NCBI RefSeq assembly: GCF_021018805.1
Contig: NC_086283.1
Location: 58,667,775-58,731,774, forward strand
Length of the DNA: 64,000 nt
Direction: 5' to 3'
Source of the DNA: Prinia subflava
Taxonomy: Eukaryota > Chordata > Aves > Passeriformes > Cisticolidae
Part shown: positions 1 to 11,439 of the stretch, piece after piece
Layout: every line of letters begins with the position of its first letter
Numbering within the stretch: position 1 is the stretch's first letter
Notes under the pieces: model-generated
What the model was told of the DNA's origin: nothing
Seen by the model: the letters and a program-made list of their open reading frames with translations, nothing else
The model's database searches: none
Translations under genes and position numbers: made by a program

Positions 1-453
1 AGAAGTGCAAGTAGCTTCACTCTAGACTGGTTCATCCCCTTTGATACAGTATAGCTTCTCCTGAAATTTTCATTCTTGCTTGTCAGCATTTTGAACATTT
101 AAAAAGAAGTTTGAAGGAGATTGAGGAGGAGATGCAGGATTAAATTTCTGCTGTGAATTTGCAAGGCCTTACCATGGCAGCTTGTTCCAGACTTAAAAAC
201 AAGTGAACTATACACTTAAATGTTTAATTTTGGTGTGATTTTTAATTGAATTTAGTAATTTCTCATTTTGTATGCTTGGATTGGAAAAGTTTTATATATG
301 AAGCATTTGTGGGAATTACACTTTTACAAAATTATCAAAAATTAGTCTCAGTTATGCTTTTCAGCATCTGACAGGAATGAGAGAAATAATTTTCAGCTTT
401 ATTGCTCAGTTAATCTTTCAAAGGTCTGCTTAGGTCATAGGAAGAGATAAGAA

Positions 454-1695
454 TGTCATAGAATCATCATAAAATGGTTTGGGTTGGAAGGGACCTTTGA
501 GATCATCTAGTTCCAATTGCCCTGCTGTGGACATGGACACCTTTTACCGGGACCAGGTTTCTCAAAGTTCCATTGGACGAAACATTTCTGGGGGGTGGGG
601 TATGTACAACCTGGGCACCCTCTTCCATCCTTGCTACTCTCACTGAAGAATTTCTACCTGTTTTCTAACCTACACCTGCCGTCTCTTAGTTTAAAACCAT
701 TCCCCCTTGTCCTTATGTCTGCATGCCTATGTAAATAGTCTGTTTCCATCCTTCTTGTGGGTTCCCTGCATGTACTGGAAGGCTGCTCTGAGGGTTCTCT
801 GAAATCTTAGTTCTCCAGGCTCTACAGCCCCAACTCTCTCAGCTTGTCCTCACAGAAAAAGAGGTCCATTGCTCTCATCACTTTCATGGCTCTCCTCTGG
901 ACTCACTCCAACAGATCCTTCTTATCTAGGGGCTCCAGGGCTGAAGGCAGTGGTGTAAGTGGGGTCTTTGCAGGCAGGGTAGAAGGACAGAATCACTTGT
1001 TTCAATCTTCTGCTAAGTTTCTTTTGGTGCAGCCCAGGATGCAGTTGTCTTTCTGGATTGCAAGTGCACATTGCCAGGTCATGTTGATTTTCCCATTTGT
1101 TAACACCCCCAAGTTCTGCTTCTCGGAGCTGCTCTCAATCACTGCTCTGCCCAGCCTGTATTTGTGCTTGGGATTACCCCAACCCAGGTGCAAGACCTTG
1201 TACTTGGCCATGTTGAACTTTGAGCTTCACATGGACCCACCTCCTAAGCATTCCTTCCTTCCAGCATGTCAACTGCCCCACAACTTGGTGTTGCTGGCAA
1301 ATTTGCTGAGGGTGCCCTTGATCTCAGTGCCACTGATAAAGAAGTTAAACAGCGATGGTCCCAGTACTGACCCCTGAGGGACAGCACTTGTGACTGGTCC
1401 CGCCGTGGATACTGAACTGTTGATCACAACTCCTTTGAGTGCAACCATCCAGCCAATTCTGTATCCACCAGGGGCTGCATTGGTCAAATTCATGTCGCTC
1501 CAGTTAGGGACAAGGATGTTGTGCAGGACAGCATCAAATGCTTTGCACAAATACACGCAGAGGCCATGACTCACCCTTTCCTCATCCACTGTCTCTGTAA
1601 CCTTGTCGTAGAAGACCACCAAATTTGTCAGACACGGTTTGCTCTTGGTGAAAGCCATGTTGGCTGTTGCCCGTCACCTCCTTGTTTGCCATCTG
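454..1695 (-). mobile_element. CR1 LINE fragment, 5'-truncated, minus strand
   Basis: On the minus strand this is the 3' third of a chicken-repeat-1 LINE. The element's 3' end is near 454, where TCATAGAATCATCATA resembles the CR1 tail, followed by the typical 3' UTR words GGTTTGGGTTGGAAGGGACC and CATTCCCCCTTGTCC. Further in (about 1658 back to 1269) the minus strand encodes reverse-transcriptase sequence, including [12 protein letters not shown] and [13 protein letters not shown], then a degraded active-site neighbourhood. The reading frame shifts near 1650, where the upstream piece [12 protein letters not shown] continues in another frame. It is an old, dead copy in a PCGF3 intron, with no sign of activity. 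Confidence 0.9.
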
Positions 1696-2523
1696 CATTT
1701 GCATGGTCAGACTTTTTGTTGGATTTTTTCCTCCTTTTCTTGTCAGACAAGACATTCTCTTTCTTCTCCTTGAGTTTTTTCTTTTCATTTTACTGCAGTG
1801 TAGTAACTTCTGCTGATGAAAATCCATTGTGATGGTGTGTCTGCACTAGCTGTTGCATATCAAGTAGTATTTGTCTTCTGTGATAAAGCATTTGTGTTTG
1901 TTCATAGCATTTTTCAATGTGCTTTTCTCTCTTGTCTAACAATTTCTGAAGCATTGGTTATAGCAAATGAGTCTGATTGCACTTTTACAGAAAACTGTCT
2001 GTATTCCACACACACACACACGTTGCTCAAGCTCATCTTCATTCAGGAGCCTGAAGCTAAGTATGCTGTCTCCACATTTATATAATACATTGATAATATC
2101 CTGTATGAATGTATAATTAGAGGGACAGGTAGATGCAAATAAGCAAGAATGAATAAATTATATGTAAGACAACATCTTTGCCTTGGTTCAAAAACCTGTT
2201 TTTGTGCAGAGAGTGGCCAGGAAACAACATGATACTGAGAACAGCTAGAAAGCATTTGTTATTTGTTTGTTGTTGTTGAATACACTTCAGCTTCAATGAG
2301 CTGCTTGAATTAGTTGTAAAATATTGCCCCATCAAAACTGAAACAGACTTTGTCCAGCCTACTTTTGAATATATTTACTTGCCCTTTTTAAAAAATAATT
2401 GAGAGTCCAGAGTTTCACAGGGTGTTTGAAAATGGAGATTTAAACTCCTATTCATCTCCATCTGACCAGAAAATAGGTAAATTAAATGTTTCTCCTTGTT
2501 TACATGATTAACTGCTGTTGAAT

Positions 2524-2640
2524 AGCATCATAGAATCTTAAAATTCTTTGGGACCTTCAAGATGATTTGTAAGATCCAGCACCCAAATTGTCACCTCTGG
2601 TGATGTCTTAATTACATACTTCTGCTGAAATATTTTTGGC
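2524..2640 (-). mobile_element. Probable degenerate CR1 3'-end scrap
   Basis: The words CATAGAATC, then GGGACCTTCAAGATGAT and AAGATCCAGCACCC resemble the reverse complement of a CR1 3' end. The match is short and diverged, and the boundaries are approximate. It could be chance similarity. Confidence 0.45.
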
Positions 2641-3660
2641 AATGTGCTTGAAGTCCATATATGACACTTTGTAACTCCAGCCTGTACGAATGGGATTACT
2701 ACTACTCAAAATAGCATGAATTTAGGATAAGTGATATTCTGAATCTGTTGTAGTGCTACTTAAAATACTGTAATTACTGTTTATAAATGTCTTGATTTGT
2801 CACCATTTCTGTACTTCTGTACTGATCTCCAGTGCTGTGAAGTGCTCATGTCAAGTGGTGAGAAGCCTGAGACTATTCTTGTAAGCCTTTTCTGTTCAAG
2901 TCAGATTCAAGGCTTGATACTGCAGACTCTTTTGGGATTAATGACATTGCAGCAGGCAAGGCAAACTCATGAAATGTTTTTTATGCTATTTCTTAATTGG
3001 AATTTAATGTAATACGTAGTTTCTTTGAGACCATAACTTATTTTGGACTAGAACAGGATTTTGCTAGGTGAGCTGGGGATTAAAGTTTAAAATCTTGATT
3101 GGCCCTGCTGCTCTACTTGCAGTGGGATTTTTTCATTTGAGCCACACTACCTTTACAGGCTACTTAGCTACATAATGTTTCTCAAAGTTAAAATGTTGTC
3201 TTTTAAGAATAAAATAAAATTTAATTGTTGCGGTCTTTTTCTGTGAACTGTTCTCATGCATTTTAGAAGAATCCCAATAAAGATAACTAATCTAGAAATG
3301 TGAGGAATTAGTGTATAGGAGTAAGAAACAAGCTATCCTTGATTGTTTTGTAAAATAAATGAATTTTACATTATTAGTGATATGTCTTGATGCTGAAGGA
3401 CATATTCACTGGGGTGATTTCCTCCACAGCCTAGTCTTTCACAAACTTTCTTAAATTGCTTACCCTGTACTTCTTCATCATTTGTTTTGTGTTGTTGTTC
3501 TTTCTGGTTTGATAGAAATACTGATTGAGAAGTAAAATTCTTTTCAGGTGAATTTAGAGATTTTTGCATATGGTTAGTACTGGAACTTTTTAAAGAGAAA
3601 TGTTTTCAATCAAGATGGTGAACTCAAGCTTTTGATTTTGTTTTTGTTTTTCCTTGCTAG

Positions 3661-3716
3661 TCATGACAGAACAATGCAAGATATTGTTTACAAACTTGTG
3701 CCAGGCCTCCAAGAAG
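3661..3716 (+). CDS. PCGF3: PCGF3 coding exon (linker after RING)
   Basis: This 56-bp exon is bounded by TTGCTAG| and |GTAAGT. Its first base completes a split codon. It then encodes HDRTMQDIVYKLVPGLQE and donates one base to the next exon. The protein matches PCGF3, the RING subunit of the variant Polycomb repressive complex PRC1.3, which pairs with RING1/RNF2 to monoubiquitinate histone H2A lysine 119 in the nucleus. Together the six exons in the window give 173 residues. The known vertebrate protein is 242 residues, so 69 residues, including the whole RING finger, lie upstream of the window. The segment here is the conserved linker just after the RING that begins the dimer-contact region. 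The frame continues cleanly through all six exons with no stop, consistent with a working gene. The paralogue PCGF5 is the main alternative, but the C-terminal KMDLL ending favours PCGF3. Confidence 0.93.
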
Positions 3717-4730
3717 GTAAGTTGTGGTGTGACCTTTTTAAAGGTCAGTTTGCACATACTTTTTTAACATTAAAAAAAAGTTTCAAGTGATGAAAAAGGA
3801 GATGGGGGGACAACTGAGAAAAAAATACAGTGGAAACCCAGACTCCTTTACTTGTGTAATTTTTAGCAATTAATTTAATTTCATACCTGTACTGGCAGCA
3901 ACTGAGTGTGGGGGTGGGGGGAGGCAACATAGGATGTTTCTTCCAAAAGCAGTATTATGTAAAGCAGAATAGTCATTCAGCTTTTGAATGTTACCAAACC
4001 GTAATTTGTTTTTGCTAAATTGTGTACCTGTTGTGCAAGCTTTTTAGAATTCTCAGAGGTAAAATGCAATGCACAACTGCTTTTAATTTCTGCTATTTTG
4101 AGAGTTTTTTCTTGTCAGGGAACTTTCAATTCCTGTTTTTGTAATCCTCTTTGCCATTAGATCTGTTAAACTAAAGAAATACTTTATAAAATTGCTCAGG
4201 GTGGTGGTTTTTTTTGGGTTTTTTGTTTGTTTGTTTGTTTGTTTGTTTGTTTGTTTGTTTGGTCTTAATGTATGTTATAGCTTTCATTTAAAGAAAATAT
4301 TTTAATGTATTGAAGCTTCTTTTTAACCAGAGCATTTTCAAGTATCAGTGTGATTAAATAGATACTTCAGAAATTATTTCTAGGATATTGAAAATCAGAA
4401 CTATACATAAAAATTCAAAACCAAAGTTTTCACTGAAATATGGTCATATTCAAAATGGGAGATATTCAGAATTTGCTACAGTATTTTAAATTCCATCTCA
4501 TTCTAGCAGTAATGGTATAGTGGTAATTATGCAGATAACTTTATGCTGTTTTAATTATGAAAAATAAGATGAGGCATGACTTGATGCGATAGCAGAGATA
4601 GAAGACAGTCAATAATGACACCATTGCCACCACTTGTTGGCAATCCTTAAGTGGGAAGAGATTTGGAATAACTTCATAAATATTGCATTAGAACTTTATT
4701 ACAGGGATTAATATTTGCAATTTTAAACAG
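3717..4730 (+). other. PCGF3: PCGF3 intron
   Basis: The intron has GTAAGT and TTTTAAACAG borders. It is AT-rich unique sequence with a TTTG microsatellite near 4222-4261 and a G-rich patch near 3907-3922. No gene-like signal is seen. Confidence 0.85.
4222..4261 (+). repeat. (TTTG)n microsatellite
   Basis: About nine to ten uninterrupted copies of TTTG follow a T-rich run inside a PCGF3 intron. This is a simple repeat with no other function visible. Confidence 0.95.
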
Positions 4731-4841
4731 CGGAAATGAAAAAGCAAAGGGAGTTTTATCACAAACTGGGCATGGAAGTTCCAGGGGATATCAAAGGGGA
4801 GACATGTTCTACAAAACAGCACCTAGATTCTCATCGAAATG
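4731..4841 (+). CDS. PCGF3: PCGF3 coding exon (linker helix)
   Basis: This 111-bp exon lies between TTTTAAACAG| and |GTAAAT. It begins with two bases of a split alanine codon and encodes AEMKKQREFYHKLGMEVPGD followed by IKGETCSTKQHLDSHRN, ending with the first base of a glycine codon. Phase fits both neighbours. In PCGF proteins this charged helical linker follows the RING and helps the heterodimer with RING1B. The E-M-[RK]-K-Q-R-E-F-Y-H-K-L-G stretch is highly conserved in PCGF3 and PCGF5. Confidence 0.93.
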
Positions 4842-5343
4842 GTAAATACTCTTTTATTTATTCTGTCTTTGGTGGGTGACAGCTAGTAAATTGATAAACA
4901 AATCTGTTAGAAGTGTGTGCCCAGTGGGTGTATTACAGTCGCAATTGTTTCCTAACAGTGAGGAATAGAATCAGCATAGGATTGTTGCCTTGTCCCTTAT
5001 TTGTGCACAGAATTTCTTATTTTAGCTGTTAATAGCATGTTGCTTGTGGCAAAGTCAGTGTCCATAGGAGTGCCTACACGGGAGCTGTGAAGTTACCCAG
5101 CTTCTGGGCTGCTAGCAGCTGAATCCAGAGGTGTTCTCCTCCCTCCTGTCACCGGCTGTTGGCTGCAAGTGTTGCTTGAGCCTATAAGCACAATTTGGGA
5201 ATAGCAAAGCTTATTCTATACTGCAGTCCTGAAATGTGATGTTTTAATTGTGTTAGCGTTATAAGCTGCTGCTGAGTATATCTGGGGTTTATGTATCAAA
5301 ATAATATATATGTATCCCATATATCTGGGGTTTTTTATCTAAG
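4842..5343 (+). other. PCGF3: PCGF3 intron
   Basis: The borders are GTAAAT and TTTTTTATCTAAG. The phrase ATATCTGGGGTTT occurs twice close together (about 5279 and 5321), a small local duplication just upstream of the acceptor. Nothing else is recognised. Confidence 0.85.
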
Positions 5344-5432
5344 GTGAAACTAAAGCAGATGAAAATATAAATAAAGAAACTTCAGAGGAAAAACAGGAAG
5401 AAGATAACGACTACCACCGAAGTGATGAACAG
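5344..5432 (+). CDS. PCGF3: PCGF3 coding exon (acidic linker)
   Basis: This 89-bp exon sits between ATCTAAG| and |GTGGGC. It completes a glycine codon, then encodes ETKADENINKETSEEKQEED and NDYHRSDEQ and ends on a codon boundary. It is the acidic, low-complexity linker between the RING half and the RAWUL domain. This is the least conserved part of PCGF3, which fits the small differences from the mammalian protein here. Confidence 0.92.
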
Positions 5433-7034
5433 GTGGGCTCTAGTTTTATCTTCTGTTTTAGCTGTTGTGCTTTGGTAAGGTAACTTTGATACTCTAACAG
5501 AGAAGAAAATAAGCTTCTTTCAAGCAACTTTTTCTGTTCTCTGATACAAGCACGATGCAGTTTGGGCAATGCTTTTTTGTAAGCATAAGGAAGTTTTACC
5601 TTTAGGTTTTGGCAGGAATGGAGAATACATTCATATCTTCACTCAAATGTCTTTATAGTTCTGACTGTTTATGAGTCTTCAAAGTTTGCTGTCAAAACAA
5701 ATTCATGTAATTTTCTGCCTTCTACAGGAGTTTACCCCAGTGTTACCATGACACATTGAGCTGAATTGATATTGATATTTATGTGTATTGATAATTATGA
5801 ATCAAGCCTCTGGCACTGTTAACACATTCAGTGCAGGTAGCTCGGGTTGCAGTTGCAATGAGAGCTGCTGGTTGAGCTCTGGATGGGAGCTGGAGGCAAG
5901 GGGCCATGAACTGCCAACCCTTGGCACAGGGACCTGTGGCACCAGGCTGGGGACTGGACACTGAGACCTCCGGACTTTGGTGCCGTGAGGGTATGAAAGC
6001 CCAGGGGATCCTTTGTTCAGTGTCCCTTCTCAGAGGCACCAGCTGGAGCTGTTGTAACTCAGTTATTGCACCATGATTAAGCTCTTTGAAGGACCTGGAT
6101 GTCCGAGAATCTGCTGTGCAAAACCTGGGGTTGAGCTGGTAAGGAATCCTGGTCTAAATGTGAGTGTGAAGGGGCTTCAGTCCCAGCTCAGGTGGTGTGA
6201 ATGTGACTGCCAGAGTGGCTCCTGGATGGTCAGACAGGGAAGTTTCTTTAACAGCACTCTTAGTAACTTACTACATGTTTTGTTTTCAGCCTTTAATACT
6301 AAGTCAGTCTTAGCCCTATGTCATAAAAATATCGTAAAAGCAGGGAAACCCACTGTTAAGTTTGAAACACAAAGCTTGTTAGAAGGTGAAAACTCCTTTT
6401 GGGATAAACAAGCCATGCCTTTTATGTTTTCCAGTTATGGGTCCAGGGTAACTTTAGCTTGGGTTAATTTTCTTTTCAGTTGCCATGTGAGGGAAGTTTC
6501 AAAGGGATTGTACTTGTTACTAGATCCTCCTAGTGCAATACAAGCATATCATCACAAAGGGTTTATACTGTAATGAATAGCTGGATAGGAAAAGAAGTGA
6601 GAATTTGAAAAATTTTTCATATCATTTGTATTCATTCTTTTTAAACATGTTAGAATTAAACTAGATAAGCAGTTGCATTAATAGTAAGAAATTATGTTAG
6701 GAGCAATCATTAAGAATTGGCAAAGGTTTTCTTACTGTTTTCTTGCTGTAGCTTTAACGTATGGTCCTCTTAAGCTATTGACAATGCATGAATGCGGAGT
6801 GAAGCAGCCTTGTTCTGACATCAAAAATTACTACTTGAACATTTTTATCTTATGACTTACCACTCAACCTATGAGATCTCAGAAAATGTGGTTTTCTTAA
6901 TAGGCGTTTCAGTTTACAGAACACTAGTACTGTACATCACTTCATTGGGTTAATGAAAACTGCATGTAGAAATCATAAGGGGGACTGTTGAAAATTGTTC
7001 CAGCCAACTCTTGATTGTTTGCCTTTTCCTGAAG
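5433..7034 (+). other. PCGF3: PCGF3 intron
   Basis: The intron has GTGGGC and TTTTCCTGAAG borders. About 5.8-6.58 kb is less AT-rich than the rest and has chance open frames on both strands, including one of 166 codons at 6073-6573. That frame has no recognisable domain and sits inside the intron without splice context. It may be an old unrecognised repeat. Confidence 0.8.
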
Positions 7035-7172
7035 GTAAGCATCTGCTTGGAGTGCAATAGCAGCAAACTGCGTGGATTGAAACGAAAATGGATTCGTTGC
7101 TCTGCACAAGCAACAGTCTTGCATCTAAAGAAGTTCATTGCCAAAAAACTCAACCTTTCTTCTTTTAATGAG
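7035..7172 (+). CDS. PCGF3: PCGF3 coding exon (RAWUL domain, first half)
   Basis: This 138-bp exon of exactly 46 codons lies between CCTGAAG| and |GTAATA. It encodes VSICLECNSSKLRGLKRKWI, then RCSAQATVLHLKKFIAKKLN and LSSFNE. This starts the RAWUL (RING-finger and WD40-associated ubiquitin-like) domain, the part of PCGF3 that binds partner subunits of the BCOR or AUTS2 kind and so sets the type of variant PRC1. The first beta-hairpin and main helix of the ubiquitin-like fold are here. The sequence is nearly invariant among vertebrates as far as I recall, so strong purifying selection is expected. Confidence 0.95.
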
Positions 7173-9231
7173 GTAATATTTTAATTTTTTAAAAAAAGTT
7201 TACATGTATAAAAACTTCGAAGGGATGGGTTTGTTCCTTTGCCAAAAGGATGTCTTTTATTCTGATTTTATTTTCAGAGAACAGAAACATAGATTGCTTC
7301 TTGAATTATATGTTATACAGCCATTTTCTTGTCCTTTCTTGGGTCTGTACAAAACTTTCTACTTAGTTTGCAGTGCATCTTTCTATGTGCATTTACAAAT
7401 AGTTGAGCTAAAAGGCTTGGTTATATGCTTCCACATATGTTGAAATTGACTCTGGCAAGATGATTTGTTTGATAGGTTGTAGATGAGTTTGTCCCCAGCG
7501 TTTCAGGAAGTTTGCACTCTACAGGGGCCAGACAGAAACCAACACTTGAATAACACTGAAGCCCAGTTGAAGAGAAAGCAAATACTTTGTTCTTTTCTGT
7601 GGTCGTAGTGAAGCTCAATCTGAAGTTGCTGTCTACCACACTAGATAACACACTAGAGTGTTATCAGATGCCTACTTTTCCCTGTCTTTACAGGGAATCA
7701 TGGGAAGAATTTAACTTGAAAGATACAGAAGGAAAAGCAATTCTTTGCACTTTTCTTAGACCAGATTCAAAAATTTACAGTGACAAACTATGAATGCAGC
7801 CCCTGTTTATCACTTGCCTGGATCTTGGTCACAGTTTCTGGAGATCTCAGTTGACTCTTAGCTTGACATCTCTCAATTCCATATTATAACACTGATTCTC
7901 TGAATTTCATTAAAGCATTTCATCCAAATCAAATAATCTGCTTTCCAGTCCAGTGTGTCAACACCTTGCTGCTAAAACTTGTCAACAGCAAATTTGCATC
8001 TCTATCACTTTTCCTTCATAGCTTCTGTACAGTTCAAATTAACACTCTCTCTGTCTCACGGTTCAAGTATATCCCTGAATGCTGCCGGTCTTCCTGAAAC
8101 AAAACCATGTATCCTGTATCAGGATGAGTCCTCAGCTGGCTCAGAGGTGGTTGACTCTTGGCTTTAGCCCAGCAGCTGCACAGCTACAAGAATTGTTCAA
8201 AAGAAGTTTTTTGAATATATTCGATCTGTGACTTCAAAATCTACTTTGTGTCTGCTGGAAGAAAAACTTTTCAGCAGTACTGTTTATTCCTTTGTTATCT
8301 GTTTCTACCTTCTTAAAAAGTACATAAATGGTCATGTAATCTTTGTACCAGTACACTAGTTAACATAGAAGGAGAATTGTTGTACCAGTACCAAGTAACA
8401 CAGAAGCATGAGAACAAGAGAATTTGAACTTGGTCACTTGGTTGCTTGATACAGACTATTCCAAGTTTGAGTTATTGCCATGTAAGTGGACTGCATCCAC
8501 ATTCAGGCCTTTCTGGGCTGTGAGGCAAGGCATTGTAATACAAGCCACCTTATATTCCACCTTGGTGGAACTTACTGTTTTCATACATGGTCCCTGGTTT
8601 TAGTTCATGTTCAGATACTGTTATTGAGCTGGTTAGTAGTCATATGATCCTCATGCTTATCTGTTGAGATTAGGTTTCACTTGTAATATCAAGATTTTTT
8701 AAAACTGAAATAGAAAACAAAAAATACTTGTTGGGTATCTGTAAAAACCGTGCAAATGTTGCATATGAGTATATGGCAGAAAGTGTTTTTTTAAAAAGCT
8801 ATCCTTTTAACAATGTCACCTGCCTGGTGTTAGGTAAAAAGAAATTCATAGTATGCTAAATAACAGCTCTGTTTGAGATTTCTGTCTCCTTGTTCATGTA
8901 TTCATGCTTTTTAAAACCATGTAAAGCTTTCAGGAAAGAACATCAGTACTTGTGGAGTCTAGTGCTTGGGAAGATAAATCAAGCAGTTATACTGTAACTG
9001 ATCATACTGTATTTCCTAGGCAGGCATTGACATGGTCTTTCAGTACTTTATGTTGAGAGCAGTTACTGTCTTTCCTTTCCTGGTATGATTTTTGTCTGCA
9101 GGGCAATTGCAGGATTACCAGTTCCAGTATCTTCAGAGAAAAAAGGTCTTGTCAAATATGTAGTATTATGTGAAATATGTTTTTTGATGTATTGGGTCCC
9201 AATGAATTAACTGTTACCTTTCTTTTGTCAG
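7173..9231 (+). other. PCGF3: PCGF3 intron
   Basis: The borders are GTAATA and CCTTTCTTTTGTCAG. It is about 2.06 kb of AT-rich unique sequence. Several short open frames are present, but none has a family signature or splice context. I see no repeat I can name. Confidence 0.85.
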
Positions 9232-9312
9232 CTGGACATATTATGCAATGAAGAGATTCTTGGCAAGGACCACACGCTCAAATTTGTAGTCGTTACTAGA
9301 TGGAGATTTAAG
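9232..9312 (+). CDS. PCGF3: PCGF3 coding exon (RAWUL domain, second half)
   Basis: This 81-bp exon of 27 codons lies between TTTTGTCAG| and |GTATGA. It encodes LDILCNEEILGKDHTLKFVV followed by VTRWRFK. It carries the second half of the RAWUL ubiquitin-like fold, including the NEE-L-G-K-DHTLKF loop and the strand that faces the partner protein. Both exon ends fall on codon borders, in register with the neighbouring exons. Confidence 0.95.
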
Positions 9313-10767
9313 GTATGACATGTTCAATATAAATGACAGTGGTTCAATGTAGATCATGCAGTGGCCAAATAAAATGTTTATAAAATAGTGATAATTTGGA
9401 ACTATACTGCAGTATACCTTTGTAAAAAGTACTTCTATGAATATGTACTACAACATCCTTCAACACCTAGTATTTATTTGTTTCCAGTAAATGAAGGAAA
9501 GGAGAATTAAGTATTCATTGCAAGAGAAAAGGCAATACTGGATTAGCTGTCAAATTGTGGTCAAGTCTGGCAGAAGAATTAGAAGCTACAAAAAGTACTA
9601 TTTTTAATAATAACCCCTTCAGGCAGTAAGAATGAATAGCAAAACCGAACACTTAGGAGGGAAGTCAACACTAAATAGAGTCAGTATATGTATACATGGA
9701 GTTATTGGAACAAGAAGTTCGTATTTGTAAATTTGTTTGTTGCAAAAGCAACACATTCTAAGCATACAGTGTACACTGAGGTGAAATCACTTGGTGGCTT
9801 TGGATGCATATCTAGAAGAGGTCCACGTGGGAGTAGAGAAGCATTTTTCTGTCTTGGAGTTAAAAAATAATTGACCTGTGTAAGAGTCACAGGAAAAAGT
9901 CAATGGTCACTGTTAAATTTGCAGAAATGTCACAAGTGGAATCGTGCTGGAATCTGTTTCAGATGATATTTCTAAATGACATGAAAATGGATTTAAGTAG
10001 TTCATTAACAGTGCAGTGACAACATTGTCATTATTTAGTTTAATGGCAGATAGTTAAAGTCTTGGATGAAGTCTTTACCGTTCTGAGTGACAGGTGATTA
10101 ACAAATACCTGAAGTTGAATGTAGGTATAGATAAAAGGATCCAATACGAATGCTACGATTTTGTGGCATAGTGGATAGAACCAAACAGGAGCATCAAACT
10201 GATGTTCATCTGTACAGTCTGCTCTTCACTTGTGAGAGATATGTGTGATTGTGAGTCATGTGGAAAGTAGAACTGTAAACTGCCTTCCCAAGTGAAAGAA
10301 GTGGTGGATGTGAAATGAAGCTGAGACATGGAAGGTCCAGAACAAACAAGCTGAAGTTAGTCTTCATGAAACACAGAACTCCATGGTGCAGGATGTTGTG
10401 GGTGATAGAAGTTGGCCTATTCATTAAAAAAATGAAGGGATGCTTTCACAGAAGAGGAATCAAGTGAGAGGCATTAAATATGAAGTACCACATACTCTAA
10501 TACTGCTTTCTAAACATGTCACTTACTTCAGGGAGTTTTCCAAGATAAACAGATCTGCTCCTGAGATAAAGAGGAAAGGGTTTGTTATCACTTATTTGAA
10601 CCCCATAGGTGAAGTTGCACCTTGTCTTTGTCTTGGTAAATTTTTGACAGATCAGATAGCTGCTCTTGTCTTCAACTGAAGATTTAGTTTATGACACAGA
10701 AATTTTTCCTACTGAACAGATTTGTTCTGGATTTGATTCTTAACTTACTGGTATTTATGTCTTGCAG
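9313..10767 (+). other. PCGF3: PCGF3 last intron
   Basis: The intron has GTATGA and TTTATGTCTTGCAG borders. It is about 1.45 kb of AT-rich unique sequence with no recognised repeat or gene. Confidence 0.85.
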
Positions 10768-10815
10768 AAAGCACCTCTACTGCTACATTATAGACCCAAA
10801 ATGGACTTGCTGTAA
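10768..10815 (+). CDS. PCGF3: PCGF3 terminal coding exon
   Basis: The last 48 coding bases follow TCTTGCAG| and read KAPLLLHYRPKMDLL, then TAA at 10813-10815. This exact C-terminus is what identifies the gene as PCGF3 rather than PCGF5 or PCGF1. LLLHYRP is the final strand of the RAWUL domain. The stop codon fixes the end of the open reading frame, so everything downstream belongs to the 3' UTR or beyond. Confidence 0.95.
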   Translation, partial: KAPLLLHYRPKMDLL

Positions 10816-11433
10816 GGGAACTTTATTGTCCTTCTGGACAGAGCTTTTTGCAGAGACTATCATCTGGCACCTTCTTAGTGCATCATTAATCACACAACAC
10901 AAACCAGCTGAATAATTTTGGAAGACTGGAGGGCTTTCATAGTGGACTGTCCTGAATATTTCTTCTAGGGATGTGTTACCTAGATGTCCAGGCAGACAAT
11001 ATTTATACTTTTTTTGTACGGAAGAAAGAAGTTTCAACTCAGCAAGACACTACCAGCATTAAGTTTACAGATACTGAAAACACTTCACAGTTCCATGTAG
11101 CTCAGCCTGATTTGTCTCTTACAGTTACACACAGAAAAAAAAAGTGAGTGTTGTGGGGTGATATAAATATGTTGCTTTTGACACCAAGTTGCATTTAGTT
11201 ACTTCTTGCATTCTAAATCTTTAAAAACTATATTTTTGCAAAGTGTTATTGTCTTATATAGTATGCCTGATTGCATTGGCTTTATTCAAGTTATTCTGTA
11301 GAGCATTGAACATACCTGATAATACAGTGACTGGTAATAATTTATTATGCTGCATTGAAAACTTAAGAAAATCTGGGAAACCAATAAATTTGTCATTTTT
11401 GCCCAGTTATTGCTCTCCCTCACCTTGTGTTTT

Positions 11434-11439
11434 AATAAA
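11434..11439 (+). promoter_or_regulatory. Polyadenylation signal candidate (proximal)
   Basis: This AATAAA lies about 620 bp after the PCGF3 stop codon and is followed by GT/T-rich sequence. It is a candidate proximal cleavage site. Confidence 0.45.

Larger units (their letters stand above)
1..3660 (+). other. PCGF3: PCGF3 intron (part)
   Basis: This non-coding stretch ends in a pyrimidine-rich acceptor (TTTTTCCTTGCTAG) just before the first PCGF3 exon in the window, so it is the 3' part of an intron. I looked for the preceding RING-coding exon and did not find it here. The stretch holds a CR1 LINE fragment on the minus strand, a probable second CR1 scrap near 2.5 kb and a short CA run near 2.01 kb. 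The rest is AT-rich unique sequence with no recognisable signal. Confidence 0.75.

Noticed and set aside
844..1377. 177-codon plus-strand open frame near the start of the window
   Set aside because: It is the antisense of the minus-strand CR1 LINE.
6073..6573. 166-codon open frame inside a PCGF3 intron
   Set aside because: No family motif, no splice context and composition like the surrounding intron. It was considered as a possible retroposed gene or LTR internal piece, but nothing supports that.
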